6,705 nt of DNA from Candidatus Aminicenantota bacterium (lineage in GTDB: Bacteria; Acidobacteriota; Aminicenantia; Aminicenantales; Aminicenantaceae), in NCBI GenBank assembly GCA_004378665.1, contig SOIA01000325.1:1-6705 (forward strand), read 5' to 3'. A program made the translations under genes and the position numbers. Positions within the stretch are counted from its first letter, which is position 1; every line of letters starts with the position of its first letter. Below, piece after piece: positions 6,471-6,705 of this stretch. The notes below the pieces were generated by a model. That model ran no database searches, had not been told where the DNA came from, and was given only the letters and a program-made list of their open reading frames with translations.

Positions 6471-6705
6471 TTACGAATCATGAACCAGTACGGATTTTCT
6501 CGCTTTAACTGACTTGAGCAACCTCTCAAGAACATCATCCAGCTCTTTTTTTTGCCGCGCCTTGAGTATGACCTGAACCCTGCTTTTCCCCCTTAACTTT
6601 GAGACCGGAGCTAGCGCCGGGCCCAAAACCTCGATATTCGGAGAAATTTTCTTCACCCGGTTTAAAAAATTCCTTGACTGTCTGGCCACAGACCTCAGGC
6701 TCACT
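6471..6705 (-). CDS. priA: Primosomal protein N' (PriA helicase), C-terminal fragment
   Basis: PriA is the DExH helicase that recognises stalled replication forks and starts primosome assembly. Only the last 77 or so residues are in the window; the frame stays open at the right edge, so the 5' part lies outside. The first in-frame GTG at 6704-6702 is an internal Val codon rather than a start. The identifying motif is VLGPALAPVSKLRGK followed by RVQVILKA, matching the conserved PriA C-terminal domain (VLGPxxAPxxKLRGxxRxQ). The TAA stop is the complement of 6471-6473. The tail ends VLVHDS, whereas many PriA proteins end in a variant of DVDP plus a few residues, so the extreme C-terminus is short or divergent. 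It is convergent to the pil operon and unlikely to be functionally linked to it. Confidence 0.87.
   Translation of the reverse strand, partial: VSLRSVARQSRNFLNRVKKISPNIEVLGPALAPVSKLRGKSRVQVILKARQKKELDDVLERLLKSVKARKSVLVHDS

Noticed and set aside
1..6705. CRISPR arrays, insertion sequences, tRNA or rRNA genes, and toxin-antitoxin or phage genes
   Set aside because: No regularly spaced repeats, terminal inverted repeats with a transposase, tRNA-like cloverleaf or rRNA sequence was seen. Apart from the flanking intergenic regions, the window is filled by coaD, the pil genes, the lipoprotein gene and priA.

Overview
The window is a diderm (Gram-negative type) bacterial segment. It holds a compact type IV pilus (T4P) alignment-subcomplex operon, pilM-pilN-pilO-pilP-pilQ, led by the coenzyme A gene coaD and closed by a small uncharacterised lipoprotein gene. 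The 3' end of priA runs in from the opposite strand at the right edge. A PilQ secretin and a predicted lipoprotein imply an outer membrane. The gene order and protein style would suit an Acidobacteriota or Aminicenantes-like lineage, or a deltaproteobacterial-grade one. That placement is inference from memory and is not demonstrated here.

Layout. Positions 1-291 are A+T-rich and carry no supportable gene. They end in a good sigma70-type promoter (TTGACA at 250-255, GATAAT at 271-276) directly upstream of coaD. coaD most likely starts at the ATG at 292, not at the in-frame TTG at 250, because that TTG is part of the -35 box. The predicted leader is only about 8-10 nt and has no Shine-Dalgarno (SD) sequence, while every downstream gene has a purine-rich site. 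From coaD onward six genes follow on the plus strand with gaps of 19, 4, 1, 3, -4 and 10 bases, so they look like one transcription unit. coaD and pilM are separated by 19 bases with a clear SD between them.

How the genes work together. PilM is an actin-like cytoplasmic protein that binds the N-terminal tail of PilN. PilN and PilO are paired inner-membrane, coiled-coil and periplasmic proteins. PilP links PilNO to the periplasmic N-domain of PilQ, and PilQ is the outer-membrane secretin through which the pilus passes. Pilin, the motor ATPases and PilC are not in the window. The last gene encodes a 197-residue lipoprotein of unknown function. Its place after pilQ suggests an accessory T4P role, but Asp at +2 after the lipidated Cys would, by the enterobacterial rule, keep it in the inner membrane.

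Most of the window is a well-known system. The least explained items are the terminal lipoprotein, the near-leaderless promoter and start arrangement of coaD, the A+T-rich upstream region, and the unusual C-terminus of PriA.
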